This document shows, piece by piece, positions 41,815 through 52,388 of a stretch of DNA of 64,000 nucleotides. Positions within the stretch are counted from its first letter, which is position 1. Each line of letters opens with the position of its first letter. Below the pieces are notes generated by a model. It was not told where the DNA came from. It was given only the letters and a program-made list of their open reading frames with translations, and did not search any database. The position numbers and the translations under genes were made by a program. This stretch comes from an uncultured Eubacteriales bacterium (GTDB taxonomy: Bacteria; Bacillota; Clostridia; Oscillospirales; Acutalibacteraceae): positions 62,001 through 126,000 of the forward strand of contig CAKSOL010000007.1 of NCBI GenBank assembly GCA_934477125.1. The letters are read 5' to 3'.

Positions 41815-43149
41815 ATGAAATTAAGAAGAATGTGCGCCATCGTTTTAATAGGAGTTATGTGCTTTGTTTCCGGATGCGGAAAGGATACAGGAAAAGGGGG
41901 CGGCGGCAAAAAACCGTCGGGAAACGGCGGCGGAGATTCGTATTTCGATTCTGTTCCGGCGGAGCTTGAGGGTACAACAGTTAAGTTTGCTACTTGGATA
42001 AACCACAGAGCTAACGAATCGGCGGCAGTTTTAGATGATTTCACTAACCTTACGGGCATTGAGGTTGAATTGGTTTCAATTACTCAATCCGATTATATTT
42101 CAAAGCTTACCTCGCTTATATCGGCAGGACAATCGCCGGATGTCGTTGTAAATAACGGGGAATTCCCGAACATTCTTCAGGTTTTGCAGCCGCTTGACGG
42201 CACAAAGCTGGATACAACCGACAGCTTTTGGGAACAGGCGGTAGTGAAGCTGGGTACAATCGGCGGAAGACCGTATCTTGTAAATGCAAAAAACAGCGCG
42301 TGGAATATGGCGTCGCCCTGCGTTTACTATAATAATAAGATTTTTGAAGATAACGGTATAACAACTCCCGCGCTTTATCTTGCCGAGGGAAGATGGACGC
42401 TTGACAATTTCTATAAGTGCGCGAGAGAATTGGCTCAGGTATGCTCAGAGGTCGGAGCCGGAATAGAAACAAGCGCTTATTTTTCAACCTATGCCAGCGG
42501 TATGGCAAAGTATGACGCCGCGACCGAGACATTTACCTCCAATCTTTCGGACTCCGCTGTAACCAAGGTTTGGCAGGATATGATAAAGGCAAGAGAAAAC
42601 GGCTCGGTTAAGGTAAACGACGAAGGCGGCAGACATTTATTTGTTTCCGGCAAAATGGGAATGATTTTCACCGGTGCATACGGATTGAGAAAATACGGCT
42701 GGATGAACGATATGGATATCAATGATTTATCGTTTGTAACTCCGCCGAGAGCCGAATCGGGAAGTGAAGAGGTATACGGCGGAAGTATGTTCCGTTCTTA
42801 CGGTATCTGCAAAGGCGCATCCAATGCCGACGGCGCGGCTTACTTCCTGAGATACTTCCTTAATGCCGATAATTACGATGAGTCAGAGCTTTATAAAAAT
42901 GATGATGCCGCAGAGCTTTATAAAAAGCTTTCGGAAAATCAGAATTATAACAATCCTGTTTTTGATTACGGAATTATGTCTCTTATGTCAACAACCAGCC
43001 TTCCGCTTTACGAAATATTCCCCGACCTTGCAGACTGCTCCTCGGCTCAGGTCACAACAGCTCTTAACGCAGGCGCAAACAAGCTTAATTCCTGCATTAC
43101 CCGTGCAAATATGATAATAAACGATGTCAAGGAACAGAATAAAAAATAG
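41815..43149 (+). CDS. Sugar ABC transporter substrate-binding lipoprotein
   Basis: 444 residues, AAAGGAG before ATG. A lipobox with C21 (CFVSGCGKD) is followed by a glycine-rich linker, then a family 1 solute-binding fold with TVKFATWINHRANESAAVLDDF, SAGQSPDVVVNN and a C-terminal hinge. The family carries oligosaccharides to ABC permeases. No permease or ATPase follows; it may use the permeases at 59101-60969 or others. It lies between the divergent regulator and a GH78 gene, so it is probably controlled by that regulator. Confidence 0.9.
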   Translation: MKLRRMCAIVLIGVMCFVSGCGKDTGKGGGGKKPSGNGGGDSYFDSVPAELEGTTVKFATWINHRANESAAVLDDFTNLTGIEVELVSITQSDYISKLTSLISAGQSPDVVVNNGEFPNILQVLQPLDGTKLDTTDSFWEQAVVKLGTIGGRPYLVNAKNSAWNMASPCVYYNNKIFEDNGITTPALYLAEGRWTLDNFYKCARELAQVCSEVGAGIETSAYFSTYASGMAKYDAATETFTSNLSDSAVTKVWQDMIKARENGSVKVNDEGGRHLFVSGKMGMIFTGAYGLRKYGWMNDMDINDLSFVTPPRAESGSEEVYGGSMFRSYGICKGASNADGAAYFLRYFLNADNYDESELYKNDDAAELYKKLSENQNYNNPVFDYGIMSLMSTTSLPLYEIFPDLADCSSAQVTTALNAGANKLNSCITRANMIINDVKEQNKK

Positions 43150-43205
43150 CTGAATGCTTTGTTTTAGCTTAAAATATGCTGTAAATTATTGCCGGGAGAG
43201 ATTGT

Positions 43206-45161
43206 ATGAAAAGCTATTGGATATGGAATTGGGGAGATTGGGAGGTTTTCCATACAAATCTTGTTAATTCGCGCCGGGAACAGTACGGTATGGACTATCC
43301 GCCGTTCTGGAGAATGTATGACGTTGACAGAAATATCGTGCTGTTTTCGGAAAGAGATGTTCCGGCTGACGGCTTTTTAAAGCTTCATTTATGCGGCAGG
43401 GGCTATATAAAAATAGACGGAAAAAAGTATCCTGACCGAAAAACAATTCCCGTAAAAAAGGGAAAACACAATTTCGGAATATACGTTATGAATCTGACCG
43501 GGCTTCCTGCGGCTTACGTTGAAAGCGACGTGGTATGTACAAACGGAAATTGGTTCACCCTGAACGGAACCGGGGAAAGAATCCCGGCAGGATTTGACGA
43601 AAGATATGTCACGGCGCAGTCAAATCCCGAAATATTCCCGTTCTCTTATAAGACCGTATTTCCCGTTTCATCCGAAATCACGAATAACGGTGTTCTTTAT
43701 GATTTCGGAAAGGAGATTTTCGGATTTCTGTATATAGAAAATGTCAATCCTGAAAGTAAAATTCATATAAGCTACGGCGAATCGCGCGAGGAGGCGCTGG
43801 ATACCGATTTTTCGGTTGTCAGGGAAGATGTTTTCGGAGATACGTCCTACAGGCTCAGACAGCGTGCATTCCGATATATTTTTATTGTCGGTGCAAAAAA
43901 TGCAAGGCTTCGGGCGGAGCTTGAATATCAGGAAATTGGAAATATCGGGAGCTTTCGGTGCGATAATGAGGATGTAAATAAAATCTGGGATATGTGCGGC
44001 TATACGCTGCGGCTCAATATGCGCGAGGTCTTAACAGAGGCAATAAAGCGCGACCGCTGGCTCTGGGGCGGTGACGCATATCAGGCTTTTAAATTTATTA
44101 AATACCTATGCGGCGACAGCGGCACTATCCGCCGCAGTCTTATAGGTCTGCGAGGTAAAGAGCCGTTTTGCGAGCATATTAACACTATAACCGATTACAG
44201 CCTTTTCTGGGTTATAGGCTTGCTTGAATATTACGAAAACTATGGCGATAGTGATTTTATACGCGGAATATACCCACGCGCGGTAACGCTTATGGACTTT
44301 TGCCGAGACCGTGAGGACGAAAACGGATTTATAATAAGCAAATACGGCGACTGGATATTCATAGATTGGTCCGATATAGATAAAACAGGTGCGCTCTGCG
44401 CAGAGCAAATGCTGTATATTGCCGCCAACAGGTCAATGAAGCGCCTTGCTGAAATTTTGGGAGCAGACGGCTCGGCATACGGCAAAAGAGCATCCGAGCT
44501 TACAAAAAAGGTCAATGCTTTTTTCTGGAATAGTGAAAAGGGCGCTTATATCGACAGCTTTGAATCCGGCAGAAACAATGTTACAAGACACGCAAATATA
44601 TTCGCGGTAATGTATGATATCGCGGACGAAGCCCAAAGAAAATCAATAATTGAAAATGTTTTATATAACGACGGCATAACTAAAATCACCACCCCGTATT
44701 TTGAGGGATATGAGCTTGACGTTATGGGCAAAATAGGCGATACCGATTACATATACGATATGATAACCTCATATTGGAAGGGTATGCTTGACCTCGGCGC
44801 TACAACTGTCTGGGAGGAATATAATCCGTCCCTGTCCGGCGCGGCGCATTATGCAATGTACGGCGACAAATATCAGAAATCTCTCTGTCATGCCTGGGGC
44901 GCGTCGCCTGTATATCTGCTCGGAAAATACTTTTTGGGCATTACGGGAACATCGGCGGGATACAAAACCTTTGAAATACGTCCGCAGCTTGGTAAATTCG
45001 GATTTATTGAGGGAACTGTTCCGGTGAGAAACGGTAAGGTATATATTTACCTTTCGGATAAAAAGCTTTGTGTCAGAGCTGATATTAGCGGCGGTACACT
45101 TGTGTGGCGGCACAAAAAATATGAACTGCCCTGCGGTAAGAGTATAGAATTTGATTTTTAA
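43206..45161 (+). CDS. Alpha-L-rhamnosidase-like enzyme, GH78
   Basis: 651 residues; GGGAGAG precedes ATG. The N-terminal beta domain (1-260) contains NGVLYDFGKEIFGFLYIE; the (alpha/alpha)6 barrel has E278-A-I-K-R-D283-R-W-L-W-G-G-D290, the GH78 acid region. ATTVWEEYNPS and CHAWGASPVYLLGKY near the C terminus are further family blocks. No signal peptide. It is a fuller-length relative of the GH78 at 14414 and has a different domain set, so the two probably act on different linkages. Together they suggest rhamnose-bearing glycans or related sugars. Confidence 0.88.
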   Translation: MKSYWIWNWGDWEVFHTNLVNSRREQYGMDYPPFWRMYDVDRNIVLFSERDVPADGFLKLHLCGRGYIKIDGKKYPDRKTIPVKKGKHNFGIYVMNLTGLPAAYVESDVVCTNGNWFTLNGTGERIPAGFDERYVTAQSNPEIFPFSYKTVFPVSSEITNNGVLYDFGKEIFGFLYIENVNPESKIHISYGESREEALDTDFSVVREDVFGDTSYRLRQRAFRYIFIVGAKNARLRAELEYQEIGNIGSFRCDNEDVNKIWDMCGYTLRLNMREVLTEAIKRDRWLWGGDAYQAFKFIKYLCGDSGTIRRSLIGLRGKEPFCEHINTITDYSLFWVIGLLEYYENYGDSDFIRGIYPRAVTLMDFCRDREDENGFIISKYGDWIFIDWSDIDKTGALCAEQMLYIAANRSMKRLAEILGADGSAYGKRASELTKKVNAFFWNSEKGAYIDSFESGRNNVTRHANIFAVMYDIADEAQRKSIIENVLYNDGITKITTPYFEGYELDVMGKIGDTDYIYDMITSYWKGMLDLGATTVWEEYNPSLSGAAHYAMYGDKYQKSLCHAWGASPVYLLGKYFLGITGTSAGYKTFEIRPQLGKFGFIEGTVPVRNGKVYIYLSDKKLCVRADISGGTLVWRHKKYELPCGKSIEFDF

Positions 45162-45210
45162 AACTGTAAGATATGCCACTTTAAGAATTTATAAAGGAGA
45201 CGATATTTGA

Positions 45211-48200
45211 ATGTTTAACAGAAAACAGCGAACCGGGAGCCTGCTGCTTATACTTGTTCTGCTGCTGAACTTCGGCTTCGGCGGTATATTGGGCATTGTT
45301 GCCGGTCAGGAAACCTTTGAACCGGAGAAATACGTTATAGACTTTTGTGACTATAATTTCAATCCTCTTACTGCCGAAGGCTACACTCAGTTTAAAAAGG
45401 ATAATCCGTCCGGCACGCCTACTGCCGGAAATATGTATGACGTTAATATATACAACGGCGGAAAGGTCGGGGCTTACAGCCTTATTGATGACAGTACGGC
45501 GGCAGGGAACAAATATCTTAATTATGTCAAGGATTCCGGCGGTAAGAACGGCGGACTGTATAATTATATGTTTGTGGCTAATCCGACCGGAAACTTCTCA
45601 ACCGGAGATACAAACAGGCATATCGTTCTTAAAGAGGGAGCAGCCTACGGAATAAAAATCAAATACCGGATTTCAAATCTTACAGAGGGGTATGACCTTA
45701 ATCTTTTCGCTTTTGCCTCAAGCGGAGTTGCAACACCGAATAATGTTTCAAATTGGCAGGACAGAGTAAATATTGCGCTCAAGCTTGATAACACCGACGG
45801 GTGGACAGAGGCGGAGTTTATGTTTTTCGCTCCGGAAAGCTACACCGGCAAGGCTCCGCACAACCTTATGCTCGGCTTTGAACCGAGAATAAGCAGTACG
45901 GCAAAGCGTCCGGGAGACGGCTCCGAGTTTACATATAGCCTGTCGGTTGATTATATTGAAATAAACCGCTTGTCGGAGGTGCGGCTTAATAAGGTAGGCA
46001 AATCGGGCATTTCGGATACTCAAAAAATATACGGCATATCCGGAGACAGGATTGAATTCCCCGATACCGGTACTGTTATATATGAAAATTATAATTCCTC
46101 AACCGGCGAATTATCCGGCGCTGTCGATACCTCAAACCGTCTGTTCAAAAATATTGTCTGTGAAAACTTTTATTATAAGGACGATACCTTTGAAAAGCAG
46201 AGCTATAACATTGATTTCAGCAGATATAATTTTGTCGAGGGAACTTCCGGCTCAGACGGAAACGTTGTAAAAAGCAATTCGGGAAAGTGGAGCCTTGTAA
46301 GCGATGAGAACGCAGCAGGCGGAAAATATCTGCTTTTTGAGAAAAGCGCGGTAAAATCGGGAGAAAACTGGAAACCGTATTATCATTTTATGGCGAACCC
46401 GACCGGCGCATATAACGGGGCAACAAGCTCAGGTGCTTTACGCCTTACGGAAAACACGCGGTACACAATTAAGATAAAATATAAAATAGAAAACCTTGAC
46501 GCGGCGTATGACCTCGACCTTTATGCAAATTGCACGCAGGGTGTGTATTCGCCCAACAGCTTTCACGCCGACAATAATATCGATATAAAAAGCGGACTCG
46601 GTAACACCGATGGATGGGTCGAAAAGGAATACTCCTTTGTAACCCCTGCGGTTTATAAGGGTAAGGTAAATAACCTTATAATCGGCTTTTATCCTACAAA
46701 GGCGGGTACTGCTTCATTTCCGATGAATGATGAGTTTTCTTATTCGGTTGCTGTCGATTATTTAAAAATCGACAGGGCAACGAGCGTTGTCTTTATGTCC
46801 GACGGTAAGATTATAGATACCGTCTACGGTGCTCCGGGCGACACTCTTACAGAATTTCCCCCGGCGCAGAAAAACGGTTATAAATTTATCGGCTGGTTTA
46901 CCGACCCCGAATGTTCGGTCTCGGCAGCTTCGGTTTTGCTCACAAACAGGGAGGTTTCGGCAACGCTGTATGCCGGCTGGACCGAGCTTACAACCAATGC
47001 TGTTATAACCGAAAGCACGTATCCCTCTTGGACTGATAATAAAAATATATACAGCGGCTTTTCGTCGCAGAATATCGGAGGTGTCTCATATTTCAGACAT
47101 TCATCCGGGACGGACGCTGCATATATGCTGCTTAATTCCGGAACAAATCCGCTTATAATTGCCGATAAAGGTGTGTATATGCTTACCGTTAAATATAAAA
47201 TGCAAAACGGAAGCGCAGATATCGGATTTGTGACTTCAAAATCCGATAAATTTGAATCGGATGACAAAAAGCTCCAAATTAGCAAAACCGTCGGCTCCGG
47301 CGGAGAATGGCAGACGGCAGTAATGACATTTACCGCCGATGTTAAGAACGGGGCGGACGCGCTTTATTTCACCGTTTTATCGAACAGAGGGTCCGACATA
47401 CTTATAGAGAAGATTACTTTATCAGTAAATTCCTATATTAAGCTTGAAACCAACGGCGGTACACCGATAGCTGATTTGAGCGGAACTCCGGGCGAAAGGG
47501 CGAGCCTGCCGGAGCCTGTTTTCAGCGGACACATGTTTAGCGGCTGGTATAAGGACAGCTCGCTTAAAATACCCGCGGCAGCGGTAAAATTCCCGACGGA
47601 TGAGGAAAGCATTACCGTTTACGCAGCGTGGGATAAAATACTGCCCGATGTCGTGGTGGATTTTGAAAATGTTCCGTATGAAAACGGCAAATGGAGCAAT
47701 CCGAGCTTTTCATATAATTCCGAAACGATGTCGTTTCCGACAGGAGAGGCATTTTCGGGTGAAAAATTCCTGAAATTCAGCTATGTAAAGGGCGCAGGAA
47801 ATGCAGCCTATAATCAGGCGGCGCAGTCATTCGCAATGTATAAGGACGGTCAGGCGGTAAGGCTTGAAAGCAAGTCCGCCTATATTATGTCGTTTTGGTA
47901 CAGGGCGGATTCCCTTGCCGCAGATGTGCGTGTAACTGCGCAGACCTGCACGGCGAATAACTTCTATGCCAACGCCGTTAATTATTCAGCCGGCGGTTAC
48001 ACAATTCGTACTGCGGCAGCGGACGGTGAGTGGCACGAGGGAACGGTTGTATTTACCGCCGACCCGAAAATCGACTCCAAGGGTAATCCCGCAAATGCGC
48101 TGTTTGTCCGTATAAATCCGCTTTCCGATGTGAATGTAAGCGTTGATATTGATTATGTATCGCTTACAAAGGTGGATAATAATTCCGCCGTAGTATCTCT

Positions 48201-50598
48201 TGTTATCGACAGCAGCGAAACCCTGTTTACAACCGTTAAAAAGGGCGGCAAAATCACGCTGCCTATTCCTCAAAGGGATAATTATATTTTCCGCGGCTGG
48301 TATGAGGATTCGTCGTTCACTAAAAGAATAGACGGCGGGTATACAGCAAACGATTCGGCGGAGCTGTATGCAAAATGGAGTCTTAAATCTGCGTTTGATA
48401 ATTTTGAAAGCTATCCCGAAAATTGGGTGAATTACAGGGAAAGCGACGGTTCAAATTACCGTTTCGGAAATGCGCATATGTCTGTTTCCGATAATGAAAG
48501 CTATTCCGGCAGCTATTCGCTGCGCTTTTGTTATGATGGTACGCAGAAAGAAAATTATTCTATGGCGCAGCTTTACAATACCGACGATATTTTTGTTGCC
48601 GGCGACACTCCGCTTATACTTGAAAACGGCAGTATGTACAGAGTAACGCTCCGCTATAAGGTCAGCAAAGCAGAGGGAACTGCCAATATTGATTTGGCTC
48701 TTGCCGGAAGAAAGAATTATTGGGCTAACCGGTCGAGAATAAGCCTTTTTGCGGTTTCGTTAAACGATATGGGAAAGGGCTGGCAGACTGCAACCGTCTG
48801 TTTTACCGCCGATACCAAAAAGGAAAATGCCGACGCCCTCTATCTTGCATTTACGGCTAACGGAAAAAGCGCTGATATCTATATAGATGATTTTGAAATC
48901 GAACTGCTTGGAAACAAAACATATGTTAAGTTTGATTCTGATAATAATACGCTCCCGTTCTATTCGATAGGAGAGCCGGGAACTCCAGTTAATTATCCTC
49001 AAACGCCCGTGCGCAGCGGATATGTATTTTCCGGATGGTATACCGATAAGAGCTATAAAACGCCGTTTACAGGTAAAAATCACGGAAATACTTCACTTAC
49101 CGTTTATGCGAGGTGGGTTTTGGGTGATTCGGTGCTTATAAGCTTTGAGGACGAAAATCAGCGGAACCTGAAGCCTAATCAGTATGATACAGCCGAGATT
49201 TCCGATGAAGCGGCAAGTCACGGACGCTATTCTCTTAAAATAAACAAATCGGGCAATACAAGAATGAATGCCTCGATGCTGCTTTTGTACGATAACCAGC
49301 CGGTTACCGTTGAGGACGGAGCAACGTATGTCCTGACATATGATTACCGCGTTGTTCAGAATACCGGAAAGGGGAGCGGTCAGACAACGCCGCTGCCTAA
49401 TGTTCGGTTCGCAAAGGCGGATAATGTATGGGCGGGATATTCTGTCCCGAAAAACAACTGGAGCATTAACCTTGAGGAGGAAACCGGTAAATGGTTTACG
49501 GGATCGGTTATGTTTACCGCCGAGCTTAAAGAACCGACCGGTAATGCGCTTTATTTTACCGTCAATTACTCCGAAAACTTTGTGGGTTATTTCGATAATC
49601 TGCGGCTTGTGCGCGTAAATAAGGGCAGCGGGGAAAGCGCCGTAAACCTTAATCCGTGCGGCGCCGATTATATCGGAGCCTCTAAGCTCGTATATACCGG
49701 AAAGCCGAACGAGCAGATAAAGCTGCCTAAGGATATTAAAAAGAGCGGCTTCGTATTCATCGGGTGGTATGAGGACAGCAAGCTGAAGAAACGCATAGAA
49801 TCGGAGTATTATACGATTCTCCAGAGCGATACAACGCTGTATGCCGGTTTCGCGCGTCCGAGACTTATACAGGACTTTGAAAGCTTTAAGGATATTTATT
49901 CTCCAGAAACATATCGGTATGCCGATATGGATTATGAGCTTTATGACGCACGCTTAAACGCAGACGGCAGCAGCAATGTTCACGGCGGTAATTATTCCGT
50001 TCACCGTAAAGGCGGCGATTTCCATACGGCGGCATTTCAGGTTTTGCCCGAAACAAGCGAGTCAACCAAGAGACTGATACCCGGTCTTGTTTACAGAATG
50101 ACAATGTGGGTTAAGCTTGAATTCAAAAAGCAGGATACCGGCGCGGTTAAAATTGCCTGTTCGCAGTCGGCGTATTATTCGTGGGCTATTGACGGCGATT
50201 GGTATAATGTCGCGGCGATAAAGGATTTAAATGAGGGCGAGTGGACAGAGCTTTCGTTTACCTTCTATGCAACAAGCTATTATGTATCTGTTCAGACGCC
50301 CGGCAATGTAAGTATGTATTTCGACGATGTTGAGCTTGAGCTTCTTTCGGACGCAAAAAGCTCGGATTGCTCACAATCAGTAAAAATCGACGAGTATGTT
50401 CCGGCATTTGCGGAAAACAGTACATCGCTTTTAAACGGCAATATAGATAAAAGCCTTGTTAAGGAAACCGCCGTTGCCGGTGCATCGCTTTTCGCCGGGG
50501 CGGTAGTAGCGATAGCCTGCGCAGCAGCTGCTGTTTTGGGCGGAGTAATAACGGCATTTGCTGTTATCAGAAAAAGAAGGAGGGCGAAAAAGCAATGA
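45211..50598 (+). CDS. 1795-residue surface protein with five Listeria-Bacteroides repeats
   Basis: Start supported by AAGGAG about 11 nt upstream. Signal peptide at 1-33. Two copies of a beta module (from about 48 and 330) are nearly shared with the N terminus of the GH16 protein at 52389. Five InlB-B/Flg_new repeats with the GW(F/Y) hallmark begin near 554, 772, 1023, 1269 and 1511, such as GYKFIGWFTDPECS. Between them are beta-sandwich domains that resemble carbohydrate-binding modules. The C terminus has a membrane helix (about 1757-1785) and a basic tail RKRRRAKKQ. No catalytic domain is seen. I infer a membrane-anchored polysaccharide-binding protein. It overlaps the next gene by 4 bp (ATGA). 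Confidence 0.82.
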   Translation: MFNRKQRTGSLLLILVLLLNFGFGGILGIVAGQETFEPEKYVIDFCDYNFNPLTAEGYTQFKKDNPSGTPTAGNMYDVNIYNGGKVGAYSLIDDSTAAGNKYLNYVKDSGGKNGGLYNYMFVANPTGNFSTGDTNRHIVLKEGAAYGIKIKYRISNLTEGYDLNLFAFASSGVATPNNVSNWQDRVNIALKLDNTDGWTEAEFMFFAPESYTGKAPHNLMLGFEPRISSTAKRPGDGSEFTYSLSVDYIEINRLSEVRLNKVGKSGISDTQKIYGISGDRIEFPDTGTVIYENYNSSTGELSGAVDTSNRLFKNIVCENFYYKDDTFEKQSYNIDFSRYNFVEGTSGSDGNVVKSNSGKWSLVSDENAAGGKYLLFEKSAVKSGENWKPYYHFMANPTGAYNGATSSGALRLTENTRYTIKIKYKIENLDAAYDLDLYANCTQGVYSPNSFHADNNIDIKSGLGNTDGWVEKEYSFVTPAVYKGKVNNLIIGFYPTKAGTASFPMNDEFSYSVAVDYLKIDRATSVVFMSDGKIIDTVYGAPGDTLTEFPPAQKNGYKFIGWFTDPECSVSAASVLLTNREVSATLYAGWTELTTNAVITESTYPSWTDNKNIYSGFSSQNIGGVSYFRHSSGTDAAYMLLNSGTNPLIIADKGVYMLTVKYKMQNGSADIGFVTSKSDKFESDDKKLQISKTVGSGGEWQTAVMTFTADVKNGADALYFTVLSNRGSDILIEKITLSVNSYIKLETNGGTPIADLSGTPGERASLPEPVFSGHMFSGWYKDSSLKIPAAAVKFPTDEESITVYAAWDKILPDVVVDFENVPYENGKWSNPSFSYNSETMSFPTGEAFSGEKFLKFSYVKGAGNAAYNQAAQSFAMYKDGQAVRLESKSAYIMSFWYRADSLAADVRVTAQTCTANNFYANAVNYSAGGYTIRTAAADGEWHEGTVVFTADPKIDSKGNPANALFVRINPLSDVNVSVDIDYVSLTKVDNNSAVVSLVIDSSETLFTTVKKGGKITLPIPQRDNYIFRGWYEDSSFTKRIDGGYTANDSAELYAKWSLKSAFDNFESYPENWVNYRESDGSNYRFGNAHMSVSDNESYSGSYSLRFCYDGTQKENYSMAQLYNTDDIFVAGDTPLILENGSMYRVTLRYKVSKAEGTANIDLALAGRKNYWANRSRISLFAVSLNDMGKGWQTATVCFTADTKKENADALYLAFTANGKSADIYIDDFEIELLGNKTYVKFDSDNNTLPFYSIGEPGTPVNYPQTPVRSGYVFSGWYTDKSYKTPFTGKNHGNTSLTVYARWVLGDSVLISFEDENQRNLKPNQYDTAEISDEAASHGRYSLKINKSGNTRMNASMLLLYDNQPVTVEDGATYVLTYDYRVVQNTGKGSGQTTPLPNVRFAKADNVWAGYSVPKNNWSINLEEETGKWFTGSVMFTAELKEPTGNALYFTVNYSENFVGYFDNLRLVRVNKGSGESAVNLNPCGADYIGASKLVYTGKPNEQIKLPKDIKKSGFVFIGWYEDSKLKKRIESEYYTILQSDTTLYAGFARPRLIQDFESFKDIYSPETYRYADMDYELYDARLNADGSSNVHGGNYSVHRKGGDFHTAAFQVLPETSESTKRLIPGLVYRMTMWVKLEFKKQDTGAVKIACSQSAYYSWAIDGDWYNVAAIKDLNEGEWTELSFTFYATSYYVSVQTPGNVSMYFDDVELELLSDAKSSDCSQSVKIDEYVPAFAENSTSLLNGNIDKSLVKETAVAGASLFAGAVVAIACAAAAVLGGVITAFAVIRKRRRAKKQ

Positions 50599-52358
50599 GA
50601 AAAGCCTGCGCACTTTTAATGTCGGCGTTTTTGGTCGTACTGTCCGGCTGCGGCAAAAATACCGCAAAGCAATCCCTGATAGCAGTAAACGAAAACGGCA
50701 AGAGCTTTAATTATTCGGTTGTGCGGCCTAAGGGATGCGCCGACGATATTGAAAAGGCTGTCAAGGATATCCGTTCAAGGCTCAGAAAAGCTTACGGCGT
50801 AAGCGTTACCGTTTCTTACGGCGAGGAAAAGGATTATGACGGGAATTTTGAAATACTCATAGGCAATACCGGAAGAACCGAGTCCGAAACAGCGCTTGAA
50901 AGGCTGAAACAAAACCGCAATAACTGCCAATTTGATTTTATTATAAAAACCGTAGGCGAAAAGATATGTATAAACGCATTAAGGGACGAAATGATTGCCA
51001 AGGCGGCGGAATATTTTGCGGAAACCTATTGCGGAAATAAATCCGATTGGGAAAAATTGAATTCCGAAACCGAGATTATTTATGAAGCCCCGTTCAAAGA
51101 ATATCCGCATAAAATAGGCGGTGAGGAGCTTAAAAATTTCACCGTCGTTACCGTAAGGGATATGGAGTATATTTACGGACGCGAGCTTGAGAGTATGGCG
51201 GATTATTTAAGCGGCAGTCAGGGCTATGAGCTGAAAATAGTTGACGAACGCTCTCCGGAGGTTAAAAACGAAATTTTAATCGGAGATATCGGCCGCAGCG
51301 AAAGCAGTAGTATAACGCCGGAAAACGACGGATGGATTATTAAGGCGGTAAACGGTAAGCTTGTGATAAAAGGTTCGGACAGCATTTGCCTTGCCGATGC
51401 AATTTCGGAGCTTCTTACTCAGATAAAGGAAAAGGAAAAGGACGGCTCTTATATTGATTTCCCGGCAGATTATGAGCTTAAAGGTACGAAAAAGCAAGCT
51501 GAAAACAGATACAGCCTTGTATGGAACGATGAGTTTGACCAGAAGAGTCTTAATAATCATTGGTGGGTTGATTACAGCTCCCAGAACAAATACGGTGATA
51601 CGTCCAATTCCTGCCTCGGCGGAACATTAACGCAAAAGGCAGCCGAAAACACAAAAATGACAGGCGACGGCTGTCTTACGATTTTCGGCACAAGAAACGG
51701 CAAGGATTTTACGGAAGGCTCCGTTTCAACCTGGGATACGTTACAGCTTAAATACGGACTTATTGAATTTCGCGCAAAGCTGCCGGTTGAACCCGGCTGC
51801 GGCACGCTTTGGTTTAACGGCAGTAAGCTCGGATATGCCTGTATGACCGAATATGACCTGCTTGAAAACTTCGGCTCTGCAAAATCATTTGCGTCAAATC
51901 TTCACCGCTGGTGGGTGCAAAGCAGCGGTACGGGGCATACCTCGCTTGATATCCCTGAGTATTCAAAGCTTAAACGCTATAGCTTTAAGGACAGCATTGA
52001 CCCGAACGCCGACCTTTCAACCGACTTCCATATTTACACTATGGAGTGGGATGAAAGCAAGGTAAGCTTTGCGGTTGACGGAAAGGTGTATTTCTCTTAC
52101 AGCCTTGACGGCACCGAAAATCCCGATTCAAGACGCCTGCCCGTTTATATGGTTATGAGCTGCGGAATGGGCAGCGCCGATTACGGCATTGCCGCAACCG
52201 AAAGCTCGCCCGAATATGTTGAAATGAAGATTGACTATGTAAGGGTGTACCAGCGTTCTGATAATGATTCCAAGCTTTATACAAGAGACAGGGGGGATAT
52301 ACCGAATTATAACAACCGCGATATGACCCATTATGTGGGCGGCAAAAAGGTATCATAA
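50595..52358 (+). CDS. GH16-type glucanase-like lipoprotein
   Basis: 587 residues, coupled by ATGA to the preceding gene. A lipobox with C19 (VVLSGCGKN) tethers it to the membrane. Residues 40-290 hold a twice-repeated domain with FEILIGNTGRTES and EILIGDIGRSES. The GH16 domain runs from about 306 (YSLVWNDEFD) to 575 and has the catalytic segment E419-Y-D421-L-L-E424, in place of the usual E-I-D-x-x-E. The key acids are kept, so hydrolysis is plausible; many GH16 enzymes cut beta-1,3 or 1,3-1,4-glucans, but agarases and others are in this family too. Likely cell-surface endo-acting. Confidence 0.82.
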   Translation: MRKACALLMSAFLVVLSGCGKNTAKQSLIAVNENGKSFNYSVVRPKGCADDIEKAVKDIRSRLRKAYGVSVTVSYGEEKDYDGNFEILIGNTGRTESETALERLKQNRNNCQFDFIIKTVGEKICINALRDEMIAKAAEYFAETYCGNKSDWEKLNSETEIIYEAPFKEYPHKIGGEELKNFTVVTVRDMEYIYGRELESMADYLSGSQGYELKIVDERSPEVKNEILIGDIGRSESSSITPENDGWIIKAVNGKLVIKGSDSICLADAISELLTQIKEKEKDGSYIDFPADYELKGTKKQAENRYSLVWNDEFDQKSLNNHWWVDYSSQNKYGDTSNSCLGGTLTQKAAENTKMTGDGCLTIFGTRNGKDFTEGSVSTWDTLQLKYGLIEFRAKLPVEPGCGTLWFNGSKLGYACMTEYDLLENFGSAKSFASNLHRWWVQSSGTGHTSLDIPEYSKLKRYSFKDSIDPNADLSTDFHIYTMEWDESKVSFAVDGKVYFSYSLDGTENPDSRRLPVYMVMSCGMGSADYGIAATESSPEYVEMKIDYVRVYQRSDNDSKLYTRDRGDIPNYNNRDMTHYVGGKKVS

Positions 52359-52388
52359 TTTCTTATTTCAGAGAGGAGCAAAATTAAA

